From the NCBI GenBank assembly GCA_934378195.1, contig CAKRPO010000008.1, forward strand, positions 1 to 64,000: a stretch of DNA of 64,000 bases, read 5' to 3'. Under the pieces are notes generated by a model. That model worked only from the letters and a program-made list of their open reading frames with translations, did no database searches and was not told the origin of the DNA. The translations under genes were made by a program, and so were the position numbers. This DNA comes from an uncultured Blautia sp. Its GTDB lineage: Bacteria; Bacillota; Clostridia; Lachnospirales; Lachnospiraceae. Position 1 is the first letter of the stretch; each line of letters opens with the position of its first letter. Below, piece by piece: positions 34,034-42,066 of the stretch.

Positions 34034-35083
34034 ATGAAAAAAGCAATCGTTATGACTTTATGTGCTGCAATGGCAGTTGGGATGATCGGAACAGTTTCTA
34101 CTGTATATGCTGCGGAGGCAGACATTACTTCTGATGACGCAATCAAGAAAGCAGCCGATGAAGGTTGGGAAATTGCTGTTGTACCGAAGGATTCCACCAA
34201 TCCATGGTTCGTTCGCATGGACACCGGCGTTAAAGAAGTAGCTGATGAGACAGGAGTTAACTGCTATCAGATTGATACAGGTACAATTGATGCTACAAAA
34301 CAGGCTCAGCTGGTAGAAGACCTGATTGCTCAGGGCGTAGATGCAATCTGTGTAGTTCCGGTTGACATGGAATCTATGGACTCCACCTTAAAGAAAGCAA
34401 AAGATGCAGGTATCGTAGTTATCACTCATGAAGGTGCAGACCTTACAAACGTAGATTATGATATTGAAGCATTCTCAAATGAAGGTTATGGTGCATTCAT
34501 CATGCAGAACCTTGCAGAAGCAATGGGAGAAGAGGGAGTTTATACTACAATGGTAGCTTCTCTTACAAATGGTTCCCATAATGAATGGGCGGACGCAGCT
34601 GTTGAATATCAGAAAGAACATTATCCGAACATGACTCTTCTGGAAGACAACCCGCGTGTAGAGTCTGACGATAACGGCGATACTGCATACAACGTTGCAA
34701 AAGAGCTGATCAAAACTTATCCGGATCTGAAAGGCATCATGGGAACTTCTTCCTTCGACGCACCTGGTGTTGCACGTGCGATTCAGGAACTTGGTCTTGT
34801 TGACAAATTCTTCACATCCGGTACAGGAATGCCAGCAGATAACGCAGAACTGCTGAAGTCCGGCGTTATTAAATCTCTTACCTTGTGGGATCCTGCAAAA
34901 TCAGGTGAAGCAATGGTTGACCTTGCATGCAAAGTACTTGCAGGCGAAGAAATCGGTGCTCCTGTAAATCTTAACGTTGATGGTTATACAGAAATGAACT
35001 TCCGCGAAGGTTCTGAAACAGTTCTTGAAGGACAGGGCTGGATCACAATCGACGCAGATAACGTTGATGATTTCGGATTCTAA
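34034..35083 (+). CDS. Sugar ABC transporter substrate-binding protein (rhamnose/AI-2 type)
   Basis: A 349-residue exported protein. The signal peptide is about 26 residues, ending in STVYAAEA; no lipobox cysteine is seen. The mature part is a type I periplasmic-binding fold (WEIAVVPKDSTNPWFVRM, VDAICVVPVD, GIVVITHEG) closest in my reading to the RhaS/LsrB group, which binds rhamnose, autoinducer-2 or similar polyols. Start: AAAAGGAGG before the ATG at 34034. It heads the operon under the second LacI operator. Its ligand is unknown; the downstream RpiB and PfkB genes suggest a sugar entering as a 6-phosphate or 5-phosphate. Confidence 0.85.
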   Translation: MKKAIVMTLCAAMAVGMIGTVSTVYAAEADITSDDAIKKAADEGWEIAVVPKDSTNPWFVRMDTGVKEVADETGVNCYQIDTGTIDATKQAQLVEDLIAQGVDAICVVPVDMESMDSTLKKAKDAGIVVITHEGADLTNVDYDIEAFSNEGYGAFIMQNLAEAMGEEGVYTTMVASLTNGSHNEWADAAVEYQKEHYPNMTLLEDNPRVESDDNGDTAYNVAKELIKTYPDLKGIMGTSSFDAPGVARAIQELGLVDKFFTSGTGMPADNAELLKSGVIKSLTLWDPAKSGEAMVDLACKVLAGEEIGAPVNLNVDGYTEMNFREGSETVLEGQGWITIDADNVDDFGF

Positions 35084-35113
35084 ATATCATTTAAAAAATT
35101 ATAAGCTTTGATG

Positions 35114-35144
35114 ATCAATCCGTCGGTTCTCCCGGCGGATTGAT
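35114..35144 (+). other. Hairpin between the binding-protein and ATPase genes
   Basis: A 13-bp stem (35114-35126 with 35132-35144, one T-G pair), a 5-nt loop, and only a short T run after it. It probably acts as a partial terminator or mRNA 3'-protector, giving more binding protein than membrane components. Confidence 0.7.
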
Positions 35145-35196
35145 TTCCAAAAGACCTGAACAATCACAGGTGTCGTAAGGCGGAGAGGAGGAAGCT

Positions 35197-36681
35197 ATGT
35201 CTCAGAGTTTATTGAAAGCGGAGCATGTAAAGATTTCTTTTGGAAATGTACATGCCCTTAGAGATGTATCTTTGGAGATTTTACCTGGTGAGATACATTG
35301 TCTTGCCGGAGAGAATGGTTGCGGAAAATCAACTATTATCAAAATTATATCCGGTGTCTATCAGAGAGATGGCGGAACAATTGAATTTGATGGACAGAAA
35401 ATCGATAAGATTTCCCCGATTGATGCGATCAATCTTGGAATTCAGGTTATTTATCAGGATTTTGCACTTTTTCCGAATCTGACAGTTGCAGAAAATCTGG
35501 CACTTAATACAGAACTTGCATCCCGTAAGAAAACAGTAAGCTGGAAAAATGTAAGAAAGATTGCAGAAGAAGCAGTATCAAAAATTAATTTCCAGGTTGA
35601 TCTGGATGAGAAAGTAGAAAAACTTACCGTAGCTCAGAAACAGATGGTCGCAATCAGCCGTGCATTGATGTCCAATGCAAAACTGATCATCATGGATGAG
35701 CCGACAACAGCACTTACCAAAAAAGAAGTAAGTGCATTGTTTAAAATCATTTTGAAATTAAAGGAACAGGGAATTGCAATCCTGTTTATCAGTCATAAAT
35801 TGGATGAAGTGTTTGAGATTTCTGACCGATTCACAATTTTCCGTGATGGTGAACTGGTCGCTACAGGAAGCACAAAAGAGCTGGATGATAAGAAATTTAC
35901 ATATTATATGACAGGAAGAGAGTTTTCCGACAATATATTTGTCCCGAAAAATATCTCTGATAAGCCGGTTTTTGAATTAAAAAATCTTACTCTGGACGGA
36001 GCTTTTTCCAATATCAATCTCAGTCTCCGAAGAGGAGAGATTCTTGGGATTACCGGACTTCTTGATTCCGGTCGTACCGAGTTAGGTCTTTCCATGTTTG
36101 GCTTGAAACCTGCTGATTCCGGTCAGATCATAAAAGACGGAAAAGAGATTAAACTTACAAGTCCAAGAGAAGCCATTGCAAATAGTATTGGATATGTTCC
36201 TGAGGACCGACTGTCAGAGGGACTTTTCCTTACCCAGTCGATCGGCGACAATATCATCATTTCCGAGATTGACAAACTGAAAAAGAAAAACGGACAGTTT
36301 GATCTTAAGAAGAGAGATGAAGAAATTGAAAAATGGGTAAAAGAACTGGAAATCAAGACAAAAAATCCTAACAATCCGGCAACAACTCTTTCCGGTGGTA
36401 ACCAGCAGAGAATTGTACTTGCAAAATGGCTTGCGTGCAATCTGGATGTACTCATCCTAAATGGCCCGACAGTAGGCGTGGATATCGGTTCCAAACATGA
36501 TATTCATATGGTTCTGCAGCGACTTGCCAACCAGGGACTTGGTGTTATTATCATTTCCGATGATCTTCCGGAAGTTATACAGAACTGCTCTAGAGTTCTT
36601 GTTATAAAAAATGGAAAGATCAAATCCGAATATGATACCCAGAACGTCAGTGAACAGATGATCATTGACGATATGATGTAG
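35197..36681 (+). CDS. Sugar ABC transporter ATPase (RbsA-type, two ABC domains)
   Basis: A 494-residue tandem ATPase of the carbohydrate uptake class 2 family. The N-terminal domain has a full Walker A, GENGCGKST (about 39-47), a signature region reading EKLTVAQKQMVAISRA and Walker B LIIMDEPTTALT. The C-terminal domain has a degenerate P-loop, GLLDSGRTEL, but the intact signature LSGGNQQRIVLAKWLA, the usual asymmetry of RbsA-like proteins. GGAGAGGAGG precedes the ATG. It powers the two permeases that follow. Confidence 0.92.
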   Translation: MSQSLLKAEHVKISFGNVHALRDVSLEILPGEIHCLAGENGCGKSTIIKIISGVYQRDGGTIEFDGQKIDKISPIDAINLGIQVIYQDFALFPNLTVAENLALNTELASRKKTVSWKNVRKIAEEAVSKINFQVDLDEKVEKLTVAQKQMVAISRALMSNAKLIIMDEPTTALTKKEVSALFKIILKLKEQGIAILFISHKLDEVFEISDRFTIFRDGELVATGSTKELDDKKFTYYMTGREFSDNIFVPKNISDKPVFELKNLTLDGAFSNINLSLRRGEILGITGLLDSGRTELGLSMFGLKPADSGQIIKDGKEIKLTSPREAIANSIGYVPEDRLSEGLFLTQSIGDNIIISEIDKLKKKNGQFDLKKRDEEIEKWVKELEIKTKNPNNPATTLSGGNQQRIVLAKWLACNLDVLILNGPTVGVDIGSKHDIHMVLQRLANQGLGVIIISDDLPEVIQNCSRVLVIKNGKIKSEYDTQNVSEQMIIDDMM

Positions 36682-36695
36682 AAGGGGGCGGTCAT

Positions 36696-37718
36696 ATGAA
36701 TAAAAAAATAAAGAAAATATTTCAGTCAAATGAACCGTACATTTTTCTTATCATAATTCTTCTTGGAATTGTGGTACAGATTCGTTCCGGACAGTTCTTT
36801 ACAGCGAACAATATTGTTGACCTTTTAAGTGCGATGATCGTACCTGGTTTATTTGCAATTGCAGAATTTATGGCACTCATTGCCGGTGGAATCGATGTTT
36901 CTTTTCCTGCACTGGCATCTCTTTCTGCCTATGCTACAACGAAATTCCTTTTGGATAAAAATTACGAAGGAAATGTTCTCCTTGCATTTGTTATTGCAAT
37001 TGCAATTGGTGCAGTGCTTGGAGCATTCAATGGATATTTCATTGGATATCTGAATCTGAATGCAATGATCGTAACCCTTGGTTCTGCAAGTATTTTCCAG
37101 GGTATCATGCAAGGTGCTTTAAGAGCAAATCAGCTTTCTGTCATTCCGTCCGGAATGAAAAGCTTTGGTACCGCAGCATTTCTGACTGCGACGAATAAGG
37201 CGAATGGACTGACATCCATCCTTCCTTATACTTTTATCATCCTAGTTCTTGTATGTGCGGTTATGCATTTTGTACTGCATTACACGATCTTCGGACGTGG
37301 TATTTACGCAATCGGAGGAAATCCACAGAGTGCACATACAGCTGGATTTAATGTAAAAAGAACAAAATTTATTATGTATATCATTATCGGTATGATCGCA
37401 TCCGAAAGTGGTATCTGCCGTGTCTGCATGATGCAGCAGATGCATCCGACCAATATGCTTGGAATGGAAATGAACATCATCGCAGGTGTTGTTCTTGGCG
37501 GTGTTGCCCTTTCCGGTGGTGCCGGTACACTGACAGGCTGTATTCTTGGTACTTTCCTGATCATCCTGGTACAGAACTCCATGATCCTTCTTGGAATTCC
37601 GACAACCTGGAGTGACGTATTCGTAGGGCTTGTAATCGTGATCGGAGTATCTCTGACTGCATGGCAGTCGACCCGAACCTCTAAAAGCAAAAAGAAAGCA
37701 GTAAAGGAGGGTGCATGA
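36696..37718 (+). CDS. Sugar ABC transporter permease 1
   Basis: A 340-residue permease of the RbsC/branched-chain superfamily with about nine to ten hydrophobic segments. AGGIDVSFPALASLSAYAT and the GGNPQSAHTAGFN loop (about 208-220) are characteristic of sugar permeases; VVLGGVALSGGAGTLTGCILGT is near the C-terminus. It starts 14 bases after the ATPase gene, and its stop overlaps the next start (ATGATG). Two different permease genes indicate a heterodimeric channel. Confidence 0.9.
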   Translation: MNKKIKKIFQSNEPYIFLIIILLGIVVQIRSGQFFTANNIVDLLSAMIVPGLFAIAEFMALIAGGIDVSFPALASLSAYATTKFLLDKNYEGNVLLAFVIAIAIGAVLGAFNGYFIGYLNLNAMIVTLGSASIFQGIMQGALRANQLSVIPSGMKSFGTAAFLTATNKANGLTSILPYTFIILVLVCAVMHFVLHYTIFGRGIYAIGGNPQSAHTAGFNVKRTKFIMYIIIGMIASESGICRVCMMQQMHPTNMLGMEMNIIAGVVLGGVALSGGAGTLTGCILGTFLIILVQNSMILLGIPTTWSDVFVGLVIVIGVSLTAWQSTRTSKSKKKAVKEGA

Positions 37719-38710
37719 TGAACAAGATCAAAAGTATTTATAAGAAAAATGAAGAAGTGACCCGCCTGCTGGTCATCATGGCATTCTGGCTAATCTTCAT
37801 GGCATTCACACAGGCTAAAAAATTCTATACAGGAATGAACTTCCTTACAATGGCAGGACAGTTCCCGGAATATGGTCTTATGGCTTTGGGTGGCATGCTG
37901 TGTATGATTACAGGAGGAATTGACCTTTCTGTTGTCGGTGCAGCCAATATGACTTCTATCCTTACCGTATTTACACTGACCAGATTCTTTGGTGCAGATG
38001 GAACTATGCCGATTGCTTTCTCTGTTGTGATTTTTCTGATCGCAATTTTGACAGGTATCGTTGTTGGAAGCTTAAATGCATTTTTGATTTCAAAGCTTGG
38101 TGTTCCGCCAATTCTTGCAACTCTTGGTGTAAATGAACTTTTGACAGGTCTCTGTGTGGTTATGACGAATGGTTCTGCAATTTCTTCTTTCCCGAAGCAG
38201 TACTGTGATTTCTTCTCAGGAAATCTCTTTGGTTTTATTCCGAGAAGACTTGTGGTATTTATCGTGGTGGCAGTGATCATCTGGTTCATGCTGGAACACT
38301 GTACCTATGGAACAAAGCTTCGCCTTTATGGAACAAATGCACATGTTGCCAGGTTTTCCGGAATCAATACAACAAGCCTGTTATTCAGAACACATATCAC
38401 GTCATCCATTTGTGCTGCACTTGGTGGACTGATGATGCTTGCAACTTATTCATCTGCAAGAGCTGATTATGGTTCAAACTATACCATGCAGTCTATCCTT
38501 CTCGTCGTTCTTGGCGGTGTAAGCCCGAACGGTGGTAAGGGTAAGATTTCTGGCGTTATCACAGCAATCGTACTGCTGAAGATGATCGAATCCGGCATCA
38601 ACCGTTTCAGAAGCGTATCTACATATTACGTAACACTGATCTGGGGTGCTGTTCTGATCCTTGCACTTGTAATTGACTATGTAAGCCAGAAACCAAAACA
38701 TGCAAAATAA
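37715..38710 (+). CDS. Sugar ABC transporter permease 2
   Basis: A 331-residue membrane protein homologous to the preceding permease: ITGGIDLSVVGAANMTSI, LYGTNAHVARFSGIN and a late VLGGVSPNGGKGKISGV. Start at 37715 or the adjacent ATG at 37718, with AAAGGAGG upstream; both overlap the first permease stop. Hydrophobic segments number about eight to nine. It completes the importer. Confidence 0.9.
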   Translation: MMNKIKSIYKKNEEVTRLLVIMAFWLIFMAFTQAKKFYTGMNFLTMAGQFPEYGLMALGGMLCMITGGIDLSVVGAANMTSILTVFTLTRFFGADGTMPIAFSVVIFLIAILTGIVVGSLNAFLISKLGVPPILATLGVNELLTGLCVVMTNGSAISSFPKQYCDFFSGNLFGFIPRRLVVFIVVAVIIWFMLEHCTYGTKLRLYGTNAHVARFSGINTTSLLFRTHITSSICAALGGLMMLATYSSARADYGSNYTMQSILLVVLGGVSPNGGKGKISGVITAIVLLKMIESGINRFRSVSTYYVTLIWGAVLILALVIDYVSQKPKHAK

Positions 38711-38727
38711 CCGAAGAGGAAGATTAT

Positions 38728-39474
38728 ATGAGTAAAAAAGTGCTTTTTGTCGGTGAATCCTGGAGTGCTACTTTAATGGAAGTCAAAGGATTCAATAGTT
38801 TCTATTCATCCAAATACGAAACAGGACTTGGGTGGATCGATAAAGCAATTGAAAAAGCAGGTTATGAATTCGTTTACATGCCGAATCATATCGCCAATGA
38901 CCACTTCCCGTTTACTCTGGAAGAATTGAATGAATATTCCTGCATCGTTCTTTCGGATGTTGGTGCGGATACTCTGCTGATTCCTTCTGCTACATTTGGA
39001 AGCAGTAAGATTCTTCCAAATCGCTGCCAGCTGATCAAAGAATATGTACTTGGCGGTGGAGGTCTTCTGATGTTCGGAGGCTATATGACTTTTAACGGAG
39101 TCGGTGGACAGGGAAAATGGTGGGCAACTCCTGTACAGGATGTTCTTCCTGTACAGCTTCTTCCATATGATGACCGTATGGAACACTGCGAGGGAGTTCA
39201 CGCAGAAGTAACGCTTCCGGAGCATCCGGCATTCGTGGGAATTGAAGGAGAGTGGCCGCCTGTACTTGGCTATAATAAGAGTACCATAAAACCAGAAGCA
39301 GAGCTTGCTGCCACAGTCTGCGGAGATCCGTTTATTGCATTTGGCAGTTACGGAAAGGGAAAATCAGCTGTTTTCTCCAGCGACTGTTCTCCGCACTGGG
39401 CTCCGCCGGAATTCTGCAACTGGAAATATTATGATGTATTATTCAAAAACATCATCGATTACATCGCAAAATAA
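38728..39474 (+). CDS. GATase1-like (glutamine amidotransferase-like, PF07090 type) protein
   Basis: A 248-residue soluble protein of the class-I glutamine amidotransferase-like fold. The N-terminus is KVLFVGESWSATLMEVKGF and the nucleophile-elbow region reads GGGGLLMFGGYMTFNG. The usual GxCxG cysteine is absent, so amidotransferase chemistry is unlikely; ThuA-like or structural sugar-binding roles are possible. AGAGGAAG lies before the ATG, 17 bases after permease 2. Its place between transporter and isomerase genes suggests it handles the imported compound. The biochemical function is unknown to me. Confidence 0.7.
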   Translation: MSKKVLFVGESWSATLMEVKGFNSFYSSKYETGLGWIDKAIEKAGYEFVYMPNHIANDHFPFTLEELNEYSCIVLSDVGADTLLIPSATFGSSKILPNRCQLIKEYVLGGGGLLMFGGYMTFNGVGGQGKWWATPVQDVLPVQLLPYDDRMEHCEGVHAEVTLPEHPAFVGIEGEWPPVLGYNKSTIKPEAELAATVCGDPFIAFGSYGKGKSAVFSSDCSPHWAPPEFCNWKYYDVLFKNIIDYIAK

Positions 39475-39527
39475 ATATGACCACAGATAACTGTGATTAA
39501 AAAGTAAAAAATATAGGAGGTATTGAC

Positions 39528-40115
39528 ATGAAGACAATTAAAGACAAACAGATTCTTGTAGGTGCAGATTTTGCAGGCTATCCGCTGAAAGAAGCAGTAG
39601 TGGCTCATCTGAAAGAATATGGATGGACAGTAACAGATGTTGGTGTCAGATCACCGGAAGATTCCGATACAGATCTGATGTTCCACAGAATCGGACTTCG
39701 CGTCGGATCCATGATCTCTGAAGGCGAATTTGAGCGTGCACTGATTTTCTGCGGAACAGGAATGGGTATTCATATTGCAGCAAGTAAATGCCCTGGTGTT
39801 TCTGCAGGTGTCGTAGAAAGTGTTCCGGCTGCTCTTCGTGCAATTACCGGAAATGGCGTCAATGTCCTTGCAATGGGTGCATTTTATGTTGCTCCGAAGA
39901 TGGGCTGTGACATCGCAGATGCATATCTGAGCCATAATCTTGGAGATGGATATGAATACTGGCCAAACTTTTATGAGTTCCATAAACTTGCATGCGATGA
40001 ACTGAATGCATTTAATTATGAAGAATATAAGGCAAATGGATTTAAAGTAAAACATCTGGGTGATTATCCGCTTGATCTGGTAGATGATCCAACCCTCTTT
40101 GGCGGTAAAAAATAA
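39528..40115 (+). CDS. RpiB/LacA/LacB-family sugar-phosphate isomerase
   Basis: A 195-residue isomerase homologue. ILVGADFAGYPLKEAVVAHL and the CGTGMG motif with the catalytic cysteine (about residue 76) match the RpiB family, which interconverts aldose and ketose phosphates. It is some 45 residues longer than ordinary RpiB (about 150), with a C-terminal extension (NFYEFHKLACDEL onward) that might reshape the active site. ATAGGAGG precedes the ATG. With the PfkB kinase next door, a path of import, phosphorylation and isomerisation is likely; ribose, allose or a tetrose are candidate substrates. Confidence 0.82.
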   Translation: MKTIKDKQILVGADFAGYPLKEAVVAHLKEYGWTVTDVGVRSPEDSDTDLMFHRIGLRVGSMISEGEFERALIFCGTGMGIHIAASKCPGVSAGVVESVPAALRAITGNGVNVLAMGAFYVAPKMGCDIADAYLSHNLGDGYEYWPNFYEFHKLACDELNAFNYEEYKANGFKVKHLGDYPLDLVDDPTLFGGKK

Positions 40116-40123
40116 AGAAACAA

Positions 40124-40152
40124 TTGCAAGAATCATAAAACTGCCATATAAT
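40124..40152 (+). promoter_or_regulatory. Internal promoter before the PfkB kinase gene
   Basis: TTGCAA at 40124-40129, a 17-bp spacer, and TATAAT at 40147-40152. The kinase may be transcribed independently of the LacI-controlled operon. Confidence 0.65.
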
Positions 40153-40188
40153 TGACAAAATATGTATTATAAGTAAGAGGTTTGAAAC

Positions 40189-41067
40189 ATGAAAGTATTA
40201 AATTTTGGTTCTCTTAATCTGGATTATGTATACCAGGTGGAGTCTATTCTGATTCCAGGAGAAACGCAGGCATCAAAGAGCAGACAGACCTTTTGTGGCG
40301 GTAAAGGCCTGAACCAGTCGATCGCACTGGCAAAGGCCGGGATTCCTGTATACCATGCCGGACTGATCGGAGAGGGTGGGGAACCACTTCTCGAAGTTTG
40401 CAAAGAAAACGGTGTGAATACAAAATTTATCCGACAGATTTCCGGGCCGTGCGGTCATACGGTCATTCAGGTCGATCAGAATGGGCAGAATTGTATTCTT
40501 CTTTTTGGCGGTTCCAACAGAAACATGACGAAGGAGTTTGTGGATTCGGTATTAGATTCTTTTGAGGATGGAGACATCATCCTTCTTCAGAACGAGATCA
40601 ATGAGCTGGATTATATCATTGACCGTGCATACGAGAAACATATGATGATCATTCTGAATCCTTCTCCGTTTGACCGTGCCCTGGAATCTTGTGATTTGTC
40701 AAAGATCAGTCTTTTCCTGATGAATGAGATTGAAGGATATCAGATTACAGGAGAGAAGGAACCGGATAGAATCCTCGAAAAAGTAAAGGATCTTTATCCG
40801 AAGGCAAAAGTAGTTCTGACACTTGGCGGAGATGGTTCTGTCTACCAGGATGAAACAGGAATTTATCGGCAGGGAATCTTCAAAGTAAAAGCAGTTGATA
40901 CAACAGCTGCAGGTGATACGTTTACCGGTTATTTTATTTCTTCTATTATTGATGGAATGCCTGTTCAGAAAGGGCTGGAGCTTGCAGCAAAAGCATCTGC
41001 GATCGCGGTTTCCAGACCGGGAGCAACCGCATCCATCCCAATTCGCAGTGAAGTAGCAATAGACTAA
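40189..41067 (+). CDS. PfkB-family sugar kinase (ribokinase-like)
   Basis: A 292-residue kinase. The N-terminal signature NFGSLNLDYVYQV and the glycine-rich GGKGLNQSIALAKAG are ribokinase-like; the C-terminal catalytic motif DTTAAGDTFTGYF carries the base aspartate. It would phosphorylate the sugar brought in by the upstream transporter before the RpiB-type isomerase acts. GTAAGAGG precedes the ATG. A half-site resembling the LacI operator (TTTGAAAC) lies within 10 bases of the start but lacks the second arm. Confidence 0.88.
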   Translation: MKVLNFGSLNLDYVYQVESILIPGETQASKSRQTFCGGKGLNQSIALAKAGIPVYHAGLIGEGGEPLLEVCKENGVNTKFIRQISGPCGHTVIQVDQNGQNCILLFGGSNRNMTKEFVDSVLDSFEDGDIILLQNEINELDYIIDRAYEKHMMIILNPSPFDRALESCDLSKISLFLMNEIEGYQITGEKEPDRILEKVKDLYPKAKVVLTLGGDGSVYQDETGIYRQGIFKVKAVDTTAAGDTFTGYFISSIIDGMPVQKGLELAAKASAIAVSRPGATASIPIRSEVAID

Positions 41068-41105
41068 AGCGGCGGAAAAATATAGAAATAAAAGTAAAAA
41101 TGTCG

Positions 41106-41134
41106 TTGACAAATGGATGCCTCCTATGTATAAT
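41106..41134 (+). promoter_or_regulatory. Consensus promoter of yceD-rpmF
   Basis: A perfect TTGACA at 41106-41111, a 17-bp spacer, and a perfect TATAAT at 41129-41134. Confidence 0.88.
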
Positions 41135-41160
41135 TGATAAAGTGTGAATAGGAGAGAACT

Positions 41161-41688
41161 ATGCAGATTCATTTATCAGATATTACAGACAGTGAAGGAA
41201 AAATCATACAGCTTAGTTCTGAACTGGAATTAGATAAGATTTCATTTCAGATGGGAGAGTTTCCGGTATTGGATAAGACTCCGGTAGAGCTTCGAATTGC
41301 TAATACAGGTAATAAAGTTCTTGAGCTGACAGGAAGTGGCAGCGTGACTGTCGGAATTCCGTGTGACCGTTGTCTGGAACAGGTATCGGTTTCGATTCCT
41401 TATGAGATCAACCGTAAGCTGGATATGAAACAGACTGATAAAGACAGACTTGAGAATCTGGATGAGAATGACTATCTCACTGGTATGGACCTGGATGTGG
41501 ACCGGTTGGTCTATCTTGAGGTACTGATGAGCTGGCCTTTGAAAGTTCTTTGTAAAGAAGAGTGCAAAGGAATATGCAGCCGGTGTGGGAAGAACCTGAA
41601 CGAGGGTCCCTGCGGATGTGCAGAGGAGCCGAAGGATCCCCGTATGGCAGCCATCAGTGATATATTTAGTAAATTTAAGGAGGTGTAA
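41161..41688 (+). CDS. yceD: YceD/DUF177 23S rRNA accumulation protein
   Basis: A 175-residue DUF177 protein. A first cysteine pair, CDRCLEQV (about residues 75-78), and a second group, CKEECKGICSRCGKNL, in the C-terminal half are the family's conserved metal-binding-like motifs. YceD homologues are needed for normal 23S rRNA levels, and the gene is usually coupled to rpmF, as here (3-base gap). GGAGAG precedes the ATG. Confidence 0.9.
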   Translation: MQIHLSDITDSEGKIIQLSSELELDKISFQMGEFPVLDKTPVELRIANTGNKVLELTGSGSVTVGIPCDRCLEQVSVSIPYEINRKLDMKQTDKDRLENLDENDYLTGMDLDVDRLVYLEVLMSWPLKVLCKEECKGICSRCGKNLNEGPCGCAEEPKDPRMAAISDIFSKFKEV

Positions 41689-41691
41689 CCT

Positions 41692-41874
41692 ATGTCCATA
41701 TGTCCAAAGAACAAATCATCTAAAGCTAGACGTGATAAAAGACGTGCAAACTGGAAAATGAGCGCTCCGAATCTGGTAAAATGCAGCAAATGCGGTGCCC
41801 TGATGATGCCTCACAGAGTTTGTAAAGAATGCGGAAGCTACAACAAGAAAGAAATCGTGAAAGTTGAAGACTAA
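41692..41874 (+). CDS. rpmF: Large ribosomal subunit protein bL32
   Basis: A 60-residue ribosomal protein with the basic N-terminus PKNKSSKARRDKRRANWKM and a complete zinc ribbon (C31, C34, C44, C47). This is the zinc-binding form; no zinc-free paralogue is seen here. AAGGAGGTG lies before the ATG, cotranscribed with yceD, and a terminator follows. Confidence 0.96.
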   Translation: MSICPKNKSSKARRDKRRANWKMSAPNLVKCSKCGALMMPHRVCKECGSYNKKEIVKVED

Positions 41875-41890
41875 TCACAACGTATGAGAA

Positions 41891-41921
41891 ACAGAATCCT
41901 GTATTGGGGTTCTGTTTTTTT
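41891..41921 (+). terminator. Terminator of yceD-rpmF
   Basis: ACAGAATCC pairs with GGGTTCTGT (one T-G pair), followed by six to seven T residues. Confidence 0.85.
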
Positions 41922-41923
41922 AT

Positions 41924-41972
41924 GCAATAGGAAATTACTCCGTAATGTTCCTATTACATAAAAACGCTCCGC
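41924..41972 (+). repeat. 49-bp palindromic intergenic repeat, copy A
   Basis: Contains a hairpin whose arms read AATAGGAAATTAC and GTAATGTTCCTATT around CTCC, then a tail ending in AAAACGCTCCGC. Its reverse complement matches 55539-55587 at 47 of 49 positions. It lies just after the rpmF terminator. It behaves like a REP or MITE-type element: short, palindromic, non-coding and at a gene's 3' end. Confidence 0.8.
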
Positions 41973-42066
41973 GAGGATGCGACTACTGTCCATTGCTTTT
42001 CAAACATTCGTCTGTTATACTTGTACAGATGAGGTTTTACGATTATGTATATTATGGAGGAAAATT

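Noticed and set aside
40178-40195. Third LacI operator near the PfkB kinase start
   Set aside because: Only one half-site (TTTGAAAC) is present; the second arm does not match.
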